Positions 1 through 9,266 of a DNA stretch of 64,000 bases are shown here, piece after piece (the stretch's first letter is position 1; the number at the start of each line of letters is the position of its first letter). The DNA is taken from contig OW121823.1 of assembly GCA_933228915.1 (NCBI GenBank), positions 29,120,587 to 29,184,586 of the forward strand. Direction: 5' to 3'. Under the pieces are notes generated by a model that saw nothing but the letters and a program-made list of their open reading frames with translations, searched no databases and was not told where the DNA came from. The translations under genes and the position numbers were made by a program. The stretch is from Telmatherina bonti. Its lineage: Eukaryota > Chordata > Actinopteri > Atheriniformes > Telmatherinidae.

Positions 1-745
1 GTCTTTGTGTGCCATCTTTTTTCCCCACGAAGAAAAACCCAGCGGCTACAGGAGAGGTAGATGGACGGATATGACCATTGGCTAATGCCTCTTTAATGTA
101 CTGCTCCATCGCCTCCCTCTCAGGGCGTGAAAGATTGTACAACCGACTTTTGGGCAACGGAACATTAGAAAGGAGGTCAATGGAGCAGTCATACGGACGG
201 TGAGGAGGTAAAGTCAGAGCTTTACTCTTGCTGAAAACCTCCCTGAGGTCATGATAACAAGCGGGGACATTGGATAGGTCAGGCAGAGAGTCAGGTTCAG
301 ACACTGGGACAGCGTTGGTTGGGATGGCAGACCGCACACAATTGGACAAACAGAATGAACTCCATGTAGTTATTTTAATATTTGCCCAGTCGATCTGAGG
401 GTTATGCAACTTTAGCCAGGGGTGTCCCAATAGGAGAGGGGTTTGGGGTGATTTAATCACTTTAAACGAGATCTGCTCACGATGATTGCCCGCCACAACT
501 AAAGTGATGGGAGCGGTAGAGTGCGTAATGTTAGCAATTACCATGCCATCTAAAGCGTTGGCGATAACAGGGGTTTCTAGTGGCAGCAACCGTAGCCGTA
601 GCTGTTGTGCTAAAGTGGCATCAATAAAATTGTCATCTGCACCTGAATCGATCATGACCGAGAGTGTAAAAGAAATCTGAGAGGTGTGCAATGTGCCAGA
701 AAACAACGGCCTGGGGTGTGAATGATTGTGAGAAGTCCGGCTCAC
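1..745 (-). pseudogene. Gypsy-like Pol fragment: aspartic protease and linker into RT
   Basis: On the minus strand the frame runs without a stop from about 745 to the window edge. It holds a retropepsin-type DSGAD active-site motif near 640-655. It then has an LLLGHPWL-type segment near 430-455 and a linker leading to the conserved start of the reverse transcriptase near 1-150. It is offset from Gag by one base in the minus-one sense, as in elements that use frameshifting, though a simple indel would look the same. The RT catalytic core lies outside the window. Confidence 0.7.
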
Positions 746-759
746 CAACGTCCCCAGTC

Positions 760-1501
760 TCACTGGCGAGCCTGTTCTTTTGGCCGAATTGGACATGTGG
801 CGATCAAGTGACCAGCCTTCCCACAATACAGACACCTACCCAGCCTGATCCGTTGCTGACGCTCCTCAGGTGTAAGGCGCATTCTCCCCAACTGCATAGG
901 CTCATCAGACAGCTGAGGTGGGACAGGAGTACTAGCAGTCATGGGTTGAGGACGGCTAGAGTAGGTTACTGTGCCTGAGGGAGTCCTGAGCTGGGAACCA
1001 CGATCACAACGACGTTCTCGAAGCCGATTATCCATCCGGATTGCCAGGGAAATCAAGGAGTTTAAGTCAGCTGGTTGATCCCTACAGGCAAGTTCATCCT
1101 TTAAAGAGTCATTAAGGCCTTTCACAAAAACTCCCACAAGAGCAGCATCATTCCAACCTGAATCCGATGCAAGAGTACGAAATTCCACCGAATACTCTGC
1201 AGCACTCCTGCGGCCCTGAGTCAGCTCCAACAGGCGGCCAGATGCAGACCGCGCGTAGTCGGGATGGTCAAAGACTCGTCTGAAATTGGCCTCAAAAGAA
1301 TCATAGGTTTGTGTGAGCAGACGATCATTTGCTCCTTCTGCATGTGCCCAGTCCAATGCTCTGCCCCGTAACAAGCCCACCGTATATATGATCTTGGACT
1401 TATCTGAATCGAAGGTGAGAGGTTTCTGGATGAAGACATGGCGACACTGAAGGAGAAATCCACGACACTTGCAAAGCTCTCCCGTGAATGGTTCAGGATC
1501 A

Positions 1502-1505
<4 letters not shown>
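760..1505 (-). pseudogene. Gypsy-like Gag, 5'-truncated, with zinc knuckle
   Basis: This is an open frame on the minus strand, closed by TGA at 760-762. The first internal Met is at 1380, but the same frame stays open upstream to about 1500, so the true start has been lost at the TA repeat. The N-terminal half resembles a retrotransposon capsid domain (a GLLRGRALDWA-type motif, then many charged helices). The C-terminus has one CCHC zinc knuckle expected to bind element RNA. Protease and RT follow at lower coordinates in another frame. Host-domesticated gag genes can look like this, but the adjoining pol sequence argues for an ordinary transposon remnant. Confidence 0.7.

Positions 1506-1562
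<57 letters not shown>
1503..1562. repeat. (TA)n microsatellite
   Basis: About 29 uninterrupted TA units sit exactly where the Gypsy gag frame is lost and the 3' side of the LINE begins. It may have grown from the 3' tail of the minus-strand LINE. Confidence 0.95.
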
Positions 1563-1567
<5 letters not shown>

Positions 1568-3928
1568 AGTACTTTACAATAATGTATTAAAAATAAGAAA
1601 TCTAATAAAACAATTTAAAACTAAATAAATTGATAAATGAAGTAAATTAAGATAATAAAATAAAATAAAATTCAGTTAAATGCTAAGCTAAAAAGGTGTG
1701 TCTTGAGCCTCTTCTTAAAAATATCAACAGTCTCCCCGGCCCTGAGGCTCTCTGGCAGGCTGTTCCACAGTCGAGGACCATAACAATGGAAAGAGGTCTC
1801 ACTGTATGTCTTAGTTCTGACTTTAGGAACCACTAAAAGGCCGGTCCCAGAGGACCTCAGGGTCCGCGAAGGCTCATAATTAAAAAGAAGGTTGGATAAA
1901 TAAAAAGGCCCAAGACCATTAAGACATTTATAAACAGGTAAAAGAATCTTAAAATCAATCCTGAAACGCACAGGAAGCCAATGCAGCGATTTTAAAACTG
2001 GTGTAACGTGTTCCCGCCCTCTGGTACTCATCAGAACTCGTGCCGCTGAATTCTGTAGTAATTGTAGGCTGGAAAGAGACTTTTTAGAAAGACCAGAGAG
2101 CAGGGCGTTACTGTAATCTAATCTACTGGATATAAAAGCATGCATCAGCACCTCTGTGCTGGCAAGAGAGAGAAATGGGCGGACTCTGGCAATATTTTTT
2201 AGATGATAAAAACCTGTTTTTGTTACATTTTTTATGTGTGGAATAAAATCCAGCTCAGAGTCAAGAAGAACACCCAAATTTCTCACACACTGGGAGGGGT
2301 TAAAATGTTGCAATTTTGACAAAAGGATCTCTCTCCTGCCTTCAGGACCAATAATTAAAACTTCAGTTTTGTCCTGGTTGAGCTGTAAAATGTTTGCTGC
2401 CATCCATGACTTTATATCTGAAATACAATTTAAAAGAATATTAAGTGGCTCTAAGTCATCAGGGGACACGGCGATGTAAAGCTGTGTATCATTGGCATAG
2501 CTGTGAAAATCAACGCCGTGTCTCCTGATGACGTCCCCAAGTGGTAAAATATACAGGTTAAAAAGTAACGGGCCTAAAATTGATCCTTGGGGAACCCCAC
2601 ATTTTATTTCATAGGTTCGTGAGGAGCATGTATCCATACTTACAAAAAATTGTCGATCCGAGAGGTAGGAATGAAACCACTTAAGAGCAGTTCCTGAGAG
2701 GCCCACCAGACTTCTGAGCCTGTTCAATAAAATCTGATGATCTACTGTATCGAATGCAGCACTCAGATCCAGTAGAACAAGAACAGAAAGTTTCTGTGAG
2801 TCCAAGTTAGATCTAAGGTCACTAACAATCTTTAAGAGGGCCGTCTCCGTACTGTGGTTAGTCCTAAAACCAGATTGATATTTTTCTGAAATGTTGTGTT
2901 TATTCAAAAACTTGTGTAATTGAGTAAAAACAACTTTTTCTATTATTTTACTTAAAAACGGTAAGTTGGATACAGGTCGGTAATTATCAACCATGTTTGG
3001 ATCTAAGCCACTCTTCTTCAGAAGGGGCCTTACCACCGCCGTTTTAAAAGCAGAAGGGAAGACACCCATCTGAAGAGAGTAGTTTACTATGTCTAAAAGC
3101 TCACACTCAAAGAAACCATAAAAAGTTTTTAAAAGCGATGTGGGAATCGGGTCTAAAAGGCAGGTTGTTGGATTTAGCTGGGAGAAAACTCGACCAAGCA
3201 TCTGTGCATCAACCAGAACAAAACTCTCCAGTGTTTCCTCAGATAAAAACAATGCTTCAGATCGATTAAAATCAACATTATGCTGAGATAAAAGATTGGA
3301 TCTAATAGCATTGATCTTACTTCTGAAGTGGTCTGCAAAGTCCTCACATGCAGAGGCTGATGGCTGCATGGAGGACTTGATGCTATCTGTGTTCATTAAA
3401 ATATCAATGGTTTTAAAAAGAAATGTTTGATTATTTTTGTTATCTGTGATGAGGTTTGAAAAATAGAGTTTTCTTTCCAGTTTGATTTTGTTATTATAAA
3501 TTTTAAGTTGTTCCTTCAAAATATCCTGATGAATTGTTAGTTTTGTTTTCCTCCATTTCCTCTCTGCTCTCCTGTAGCTTCTCTTTAACTCTTTTATTTC
3601 CTCATTTCTCCATGGTGTTCTGAATTTAGTTTTTAATATTTTTGTTTTAACTGGAGCTGCTGAGTTCATTGCCGACTTTAATTTGTTGTTAAAATGGTCA
3701 ACGATAAAATCACATGATGCAGGAAAAATCTGAGCTGGAGTTCCAGATAAAATATTAATAAAATTTGCAGCCACTTCAGAAGTAATATATCGCCTCCTCA
3801 CAGTCCTCACTGAAGCGTCCTGTTTTATAGAGCTGGTGATGTTAAAAAACACACAGCAGTGGTCTGACACAGCCAGGTCAACAACAGAGGACACACCAAA
3901 GAGCACCAACAATCTTTTTTTTTTTTTT
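1563..3928 (-). mobile_element. L2/CR1-group LINE (Maui-like), 5'-truncated
   Basis: A non-LTR retrotransposon lies on the minus strand. The long coding frame (1672-3912) starts inside the end of the endonuclease domain, includes the whole reverse transcriptase and ends in the conserved C-terminal region of fish L2-like LINEs. The AT-rich stretch 1563-1671 is its 3' UTR and tail. The 5' break lies at a run of 14 A (minus strand) near 3915-3928. The 746-codon frame has no stop, so the insertion is fairly recent, but a catalytic-site substitution is present. L2 versus another Jockey-superfamily clade could not be settled by eye. Confidence 0.85.
1672..3912 (-). CDS. LINE ORF2 fragment: end of endonuclease plus reverse transcriptase
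   Basis: A 746-codon open frame encodes retrotransposon ORF2 lacking its N-terminus. Near residue 17 the SDH motif marks the end of an apurinic-type endonuclease domain. RT motifs follow: DNYRPVSNLPFLSKIIEK near residue 312, a QSGFR segment, LLDLSAAFDTVDH (motif A), GVPQGSILGPLLF (motif B) and the catalytic-loop motif C. In motif C the expected Y/F-A-D-D is read as Y-A-N-D (codons GCC AAT GAT), so one catalytic Asp is replaced. The C-terminus has the HWLPVRFRIDFK and YGPRLWNSLPESLR blocks typical of fish L2-like elements. The annotated Met is an internal codon. This copy is probably unable to retrotranspose: it lacks most of the endonuclease and carries an altered active site. Confidence 0.85.
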   Translation of the reverse strand: MLVLFGVSSVVDLAVSDHCCVFFNITSSIKQDASVRTVRRRYITSEVAANFINILSGTPAQIFPASCDFIVDHFNNKLKSAMNSAAPVKTKILKTKFRTPWRNEEIKELKRSYRRAERKWRKTKLTIHQDILKEQLKIYNNKIKLERKLYFSNLITDNKNNQTFLFKTIDILMNTDSIKSSMQPSASACEDFADHFRSKINAIRSNLLSQHNVDFNRSEALFLSEETLESFVLVDAQMLGRVFSQLNPTTCLLDPIPTSLLKTFYGFFECELLDIVNYSLQMGVFPSAFKTAVVRPLLKKSGLDPNMVDNYRPVSNLPFLSKIIEKVVFTQLHKFLNKHNISEKYQSGFRTNHSTETALLKIVSDLRSNLDSQKLSVLVLLDLSAAFDTVDHQILLNRLRSLVGLSGTALKWFHSYLSDRQFFVSMDTCSSRTYEIKCGVPQGSILGPLLFNLYILPLGDVIRRHGVDFHSYANDTQLYIAVSPDDLEPLNILLNCISDIKSWMAANILQLNQDKTEVLIIGPEGRREILLSKLQHFNPSQCVRNLGVLLDSELDFIPHIKNVTKTGFYHLKNIARVRPFLSLASTEVLMHAFISSRLDYSNALLSGLSKKSLSSLQLLQNSAARVLMSTRGREHVTPVLKSLHWLPVRFRIDFKILLPVYKCLNGLGPFYLSNLLFNYEPSRTLRSSGTGLLVVPKVRTKTYSETSFHCYGPRLWNSLPESLRAGETVDIFKKRLKTHLFSLAFN

Positions 3929-5740
3929 CCATAGATTTAGTATCACAGCAGTTACTCTGGTGGTATCGCCACATATGTTGCATTATTTACTCAGCTGTGT
4001 TGTAGGAGGTTAAACATCTCAGAGTGGTGTTTGTAATATAACCTGGTGCTGAGTACCACAAACACTAAAAAGATGTTAGAAGATCCAGAAAAACAGCAAA
4101 CTTACCATTTTACATAAATGATGAAGAAGCTGGGGTTGTCAAGAGCATAAATGATCTGAATCTTCATATAAGCAATAATCTCACATGGCTGCTGAATGTA
4201 TCACTCCTGGTTAAGAATGACAGGCCAGAGTCTACACTCTGCCCCTAGTAAATTTTTACAGGAGGACCACAGAGAGCATCCTTTGTCAGGGTGTCTGTGC
4301 TTTGCTAACTGCTTGGCAGAAGACAAAAACACAGCTGATCTGTACGGTCAAAACCACATAAAAGATTGTCGGGGCTGCACCTCCAGATCGGTATACTGTA
4401 AATGCTGACCACCTGAAAAGTAAAGCCAGCAAAGTAGGGACTTGACACACCAGGTCACTGCTTGTTAGCACCTTTCCCCTCTGGTAAGACTCCAAACCAC
4501 ACAAATGGACAACGGAATATGTTCTTCCCCAGGGCTGTAGCCTCTATCAGCCCTCCATAACCCCCTACCACACTTTTAAACAACATTAATAACAGTAAAA
4601 TCAGATATACAATATACAAAGTCAGGTGGTGGAGAGGCTGTGAATACAAAGGCAGAAATTATTGAATGACAGACAGCAGCTCAGTGGCCATTAGCAGGAT
4701 GGAAGATATCCTGCCACAGAGCAGTCTTTATAGGGTAGACGACTTTTCCCCTCCAGAGTCCCCTCAGCCTCACAACACAGTGGTGAAAGAAGTAGTAGTC
4801 CTGAACCACATCAGTATGAGCCTTTAGTGCTTTTTCTTAATCTATCCCATCCATCCATTAGCAATATTCTAAAGAGGCAGACAGAGAATACATAATATAA
4901 AAAACTTTAGTATTATAACACAGAGCCTTGATCCTAAAATTAACCTGAAGTAAATTCTTAATTTTTCCCACATGTTACCAATAATTATCAAGTCCTAAAA
5001 TCCCAAATTAGGATTTTTACACCAAGGTTCAAAATAAAAAATACTGAAATCCAACTTCCTGATAAGACCTTCATATGTTTAATAATCTTTCAGTTATGTC
5101 CAATAACTTGGAGTGACACACTGACACCCTCAATCCCTGTCTTTTGCGGGGTCAACCTCTTCGAAGACCAGAAGCACTCTAATAACCCGAGAAGCACATG
5201 ATTACTAAATAAAAGAATATAGAGTAAACAGCCTGACAGCTCACACTAGTACACACAAACCCAGTTCAGAAGAGCAACCACAAAAGTGATAGAAAAATAC
5301 TTGACTGGGGGTAAATCTAAAAAGTCCAATTGCAAGTGAATACAGCACGTGATTGTCTATGTTGCTGTGCACATCCTCACGTTGATGATCACTACACATA
5401 ATTTATACAGAATCATCTCATCAACTGTTTAATGTTTTCTCTGTCCAAACTGTTTATGTTTTATAAAGAGGGCATAAAAAGCATAAAACTACCAGACGTG
5501 AGACTTGTGCAAAGTTAAACAGCCCGCTATGCTGAAAAAGCACAGATGAATCTTGTCATTTGACTCAAAGAAAGTTTTTTCTTGTTAACAGTAAAATCAT
5601 TGCTGCATAAACACTTACGGCATACAACAGACCCTCACCAAGCCATTGTATTTTTTCCCCCAAATGATTGTGGGCATTACAAAATGGAAAAATGATCCCA
5701 ATCTCTTCATAGTAAAGAATGCTTTTAATAAATTCCTGGC
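3929..5740. other. Non-coding or repeat-poor stretch between the LINE and a LINE tail
   Basis: No convincing gene was seen. Open frames here are short and lack family resemblance. One minus-strand patch (4106-4186) ends in a good donor and is described in the findings as a weak candidate exon. The rest is AT-rich with short A and T runs. Confidence 0.5.
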
Positions 5741-5744
5741 TCCA

Positions 5745-5910
5745 GGTGGGGACCTAGCTCACCATCGAAATGTTATCACTTGTTGCTTATTTCTTTTCAG
5801 AGATTTCCTGACGCTTCCATCATAAGTGGTTCAATTTCTTTTTTAGTTATGCTGCTAATAGACAGAGACCAACCAAAGCCACTGAACACATCCTCCGCCT
5901 TGCTGTCGGT
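5745..5910 (+). repeat. Degenerate LINE-tail-like repeat (copy 1)
   Basis: The stretch contains the block around 'agttatgctgctaa', 'gacagag' and 'aaccaa', then 'cctccgcc'. A related block lies at 25890-26020. This wording is common in teleost RTE-like 3' ends that finish with 'acctccttggcggaggtaa'. The family name comes from memory. Confidence 0.4.
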
Positions 5911-6070
5911 ATTAAACTAAACTAGAAGATGATCATCCACACCATCAGGAAAGGCCAAAGCCACTTATATTTTCTAAGGAAAATGAAAAATAAACAATCT
6001 GTGCTGGATTATGTTTGGGATGTCTTAATCTGTGGTGAACAGAACTGTCTTCTCTTCCGCTGCAAGCTGA
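5911..6070 (+). pseudogene. Relic of a LINE ORF2 C-terminal segment
   Basis: In one plus-strand frame the translation around 5929-6000 reads like the RKGQSHLYFLRKM block. That block is typical of the region C-terminal to the RT in fish LINEs, where '(K/R)(A/G)QSRLYFLRRLRSF' is usual. Only about 50 codons are recognisable, and the sequence then dissolves. It is too short to name the clade. Confidence 0.45.
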
Positions 6071-6939
6071 GACAGCAACCAGAAGGTAGCTGGCTCCACG
6101 GCCTTATGGCGCGTTCACATTGCTGCTGTCTGGTCCGCTACCACTGACAGTACGCTTTGTTTTCCGCAGTGCGAGCACCAACCGCACTCTGATCTGAACC
6201 AACTCTGGTCCACTTGGAAGCTGGGAAGGAGGTTCAGGTTCACAAGCAAATGGACGTGTGGGCCAAAAAGAAGTAAAATAAAAAGACCTCAAGGCCAACA
6301 ATGTTGCAGGAATGAAAGTAGACTTTGTCATGGGGGTGTCATAGTGAAGATTATTGTCCGAGACAATACTGAACACTTCCCATTCACCCCATGCTGGTCA
6401 GTCATAGGAACCCCACAGGAAATCATTCCACCCTTAGTTATTTGTTAATGTTTGATTAGTTATGTATGCTTGACTTCATATTTCTCCAACAGTGTTCTTA
6501 CAAAAAGTTATGCTTGGGGATTAATAATATAGCCTATTTCTGAGTCAGAAAGCAAACACCTGGTGAGACTTTATTTGGCTACTCAATGTCCTCCTAAAGA
6601 GAAGTGCACATTTTCTGGTAAGAATTGCTTATCATCATCATCATCATGCTACTATTTATGCTTTGTGAATTACTGGGAGTTGATGTATTGTATTATGGGT
6701 GAACTTTTCAGTTACAACTGCAGCCTTCACATCAATAAAACAACAACATGCAAAGTCCGATTTACACCGGATGACTTGTTCGATCTAAGACACTTGAGCT
6801 GTTTGTCCTCGGCTGTCAGCTTACATAAACATAACAGCAACAAGAGAGGGGGTGGAGCTCCCTTAACCAGATCGTTGACCGACTGAAAGTGAAACTATCC
6901 CACTCAAAGCGAGACCAAATAATCAGAATGACCCGCAGT

Positions 6940-7440
6940 TAATCGACGGCGGCTCTGAAATGCAGACCCACGTGCACCACCACGTTGTCTCGCCTGTGAT
7001 ACACACGTTTTAATCTCCTGCTGTCTAAATTTGACAGCAAAAAGTTGTTCTACCAAACCTAAGCGGTCAACAAATGTGTGAACACCAACCGTGGCCGTGT
7101 AAACTTACCGCTCGCTGGTCACGGGGGCAAAGTTGGAGCAGGATCACCAGGAGCGCCGTCATGAAGCCTATCATCTGCGTAGCGCCAGCGGGTGCTCTTC
7201 TACCCAGCACAGCAGAAGGCAGCTGTCACATTTGTGCATTTCACGAGTCGTCCTGAAGTCTCATTGGTTTTTAATCCAGTATTAAACTCTATAAGGGAAG
7301 AGCGCGCGAGTGCCGGATAGGTTTCGCGAAGGGGCCGTTTTACATACGCCCATTAGCTGTCACGTTCACAATCACTCCTCCTTCACGCATCACTTTCTTC
7401 CCCACGCCGGTTGCAGCAGCTGTTCAACTTGTGTTTTAAT
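6940..7440. promoter_or_regulatory. CpG-rich patch, possible promoter of a minus-strand gene
   Basis: CpG density rises sharply against the AT-rich surroundings, for example 'gcgcgcgagtgccggat' near 7301 and 'tcgacggcggctctg' near 6942. Together with the signal-peptide-like minus-strand exon at 7109-7174, this suggests a 5' gene end. No TATA box was identified. CpG content was judged by eye. Confidence 0.4.
7109..7174 (-). CDS. Candidate first coding exon with signal-peptide-like leader (position of IL15)
   Basis: On the minus strand an ATG at 7174 opens 22 codons. They encode a leader with a hydrophobic core (MIGFMTALLVILLQLC) followed by charged residues. The frame reaches a consensus donor (GCG then GTAAGT) at 7108 in phase 0. 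The exon sits in a CpG-rich patch about 2.1 kb beyond the ZNF330 stop and in the same orientation. In human 4q31 the next gene in that position and orientation is IL15. I could not find any later exon with IL15 cysteine spacing in the remaining 7 kb to the left, part of which is transposon, so the identity is only a synteny guess. It could also be chance. Confidence 0.3.
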
Positions 7441-7680
7441 GACAGATTTATAGCGGAAAGTCCTCCAGCAACGATAAAACCTGCGGAAATCTTTGGTTTA
7501 ATGACCAATTGAGCACAAATATCTCACCGAGTGCGGCTCACTTCACACCGACACTGTCACGCCTTCGGTGGATTGAAGTTTCTCTTCCAAATCATTTCTT
7601 TAAGTTGCTTCCAGGTGTAAACTTACCAAACTGGTCCCGAGCTCTGCGTTTATTACTGTTTAAAGAGTTTGCAGCGATTA

Positions 7681-7683
<3 letters not shown>

Positions 7684-7777
<94 letters not shown>

Positions 7778-7788
7778 CATACATACAT

Positions 7789-7828
<40 letters not shown>
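7684..7828. repeat. Compound microsatellite (TA)n-(CATA)n-(CA)n
   Basis: About 45 TA units are followed by roughly eight ACAT units and eleven AC units. The graded change TA to CATA to CA suggests successive point change and slippage. Several overlapping 'proteins' of alternating Tyr-Ile or Cys-Val in this stretch are artefacts. Confidence 0.95.
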
Positions 7829-8700
7829 ATATTTCTTTTTTTCTTACAATTTTCAGCTCTTTTGCCCAGTAATGTGAGGCAGCAAAAAAAAAAAAAAAAA
7901 GAGAGCAAGTCAAATACTACATCTCTGGTGAACAAATCATATGTTGACTGGAATTGTCAAATACCTTTTTCATGTTACCTCCCTTTGGCCCTGCCTCAAT
8001 ATGATTTCTGACAGACTGCTCTCAACATGGCATCAACAAAATGAAACAAAACAAAACCCACATCTCATTTATTATCACTTACCACTGGATGTTATGAGTT
8101 ATGATAAAACCCCACTGAAAGCTGTAGCAGAAAACTACAACCAACCTGAGCAATGAACCGAAGTGACTTGGTGCTGGGCCTAACTAGCCTAGCATAGTGT
8201 CCTGTCAAGTCCTCAATATTGGATATGTACAGAAATATGCAAAAAAAAAAAAAAAAAAAAGAAGGGATACTGGTGCTTTCTGCCAAAATAAATGAAATGT
8301 GAGCTCTCAGAATACTCAGATTTCCATCTATCAAATCACCACAAGTCATGAGTCAAAATGAGTTATTGTGAGATCAAAAGAATACAGCAACTTGCTGAAA
8401 AGGGAATTAAAATTACACATGTTTTGGAGGCAACTTTAAGGTAAACTGTGCCAAAAAAATAAAACCAGAAGTTCCAAGAAGCAAATCCACATCTTGTTTA
8501 TTACAATATTTTTGTTTATGCTCCTGATTTAAACTGAGGTGATCATGTGACCTTACTGCTTTCTCTTAGCCTGCATGTTTATGTAGTTATTCAATCAGAG
8601 CATATAGTACAATTTTCTCAAAGGTACTGGAAAGTATCAGGATACACACCACCATCTACTTTTACATAGACTTGTCATTTTGCTTGTATTCCATGTAGAT
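7829..8700. other. Intergenic sequence downstream of ZNF330
   Basis: There are A runs at about 7884-7900 and 8240-8259. A minus-strand AATAAA at 8497-8502 could serve as a distal polyadenylation signal for ZNF330. No coding potential was seen. Confidence 0.5.
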
Positions 8701-9194
8701 TTAAAGGGATAGTTCAGTGTGTTTTTATAAGTGTGGCTGTGTTTAGTACTTATTCTTCAAGTCTTACCTGCAGAGGACTACATTATGAGTGAAAATGGTT
8801 CCTCACAGGGGAACTAGGAGCTACTCCAAAGAAGGGCATAGAAGGATTAATATTTCATCATCTTAAGCAACTCAAACCTCAGACGTTTCAGTGGTTTGAG
8901 AAAACTTTACATTGTGGATTTTTACACATCACTTTTGCATAATGTTACACATAGGATTTGCATAATGCAACCCATTTTGCAACCAGGATGTTCTGCAGTT
9001 GAGAAAGAATGAAGAATGGTAACTATCTCAGTAGATTTGAATCTAGCTGCCGCTGAGTATTTATTTTCATATAAAATAATCTGCCCTGATTACTGTCTAA
9101 AGCAAGCAACACACTGACTGATAAATACTAAACACAGCCCTACTTGAGAGGAAAAACAAAAACCTATTTAAAAAACAGCGAAATATCCCTTTAA
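8701..9194. mobile_element. ~490-bp MITE with TTAA ends and inverted subterminal repeats
   Basis: The left end reads TTAAAGGGATAGTTCAG and the right end, read inverted, TTAAAGGGATATTTCGC. The similarity continues inward for about 80 bases in inverted orientation, with 'ggctgtgtttagtac(t)tat' near 8731-8752 and its inverted counterpart near 9120-9140. If TTAA is the duplicated target, this fits a piggyBac-type non-autonomous element. The middle is non-coding. It lies only 72 bases beyond the ZNF330 stop codon, so it probably falls in that gene's 3' UTR. Confidence 0.7.
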
Positions 9195-9266
9195 TTACTA
9201 ATTGAACCTCTTGGATTAACCCAGACGTGTTCTCCCCTTCAAAAGCTCAACAGTCTCTGTCTTTGT

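Larger units (their letters stand above)
1..1505 (-). mobile_element. Ty3/Gypsy-like LTR retrotransposon fragment (gag, protease, start of RT)
   Basis: Read on the minus strand, this stretch is the middle of a Gypsy-type element in the usual gag-protease-RT order. Gag ends in a CX2CX4HX4C zinc knuckle near 780-830. An aspartic-protease DSGA motif lies near 640-655, and the reading continues to the window edge into the linker and first RT residues (a GFFFVGKKDG-type motif near 1-40). Neither LTR is visible: the pol side runs off the window, and the gag side stops abruptly at the TA microsatellite. Gag and protease are in different frames. The element is genomic debris rather than a host gene. 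The Gypsy assignment rests on motif order and is fairly firm; the family within Gypsy is not identified. Confidence 0.8.

Noticed and set aside
4286..4504. 72-codon minus frame with a hydrophobic stretch, considered as an IL15 leader exon
   Set aside because: No splice-compatible neighbours and no IL15 cysteine pattern.
7509..7935. Several open frames of Tyr-Ile or Cys-Val repeats
   Set aside because: They are translations of the TA/CATA/CA microsatellite in several frames.
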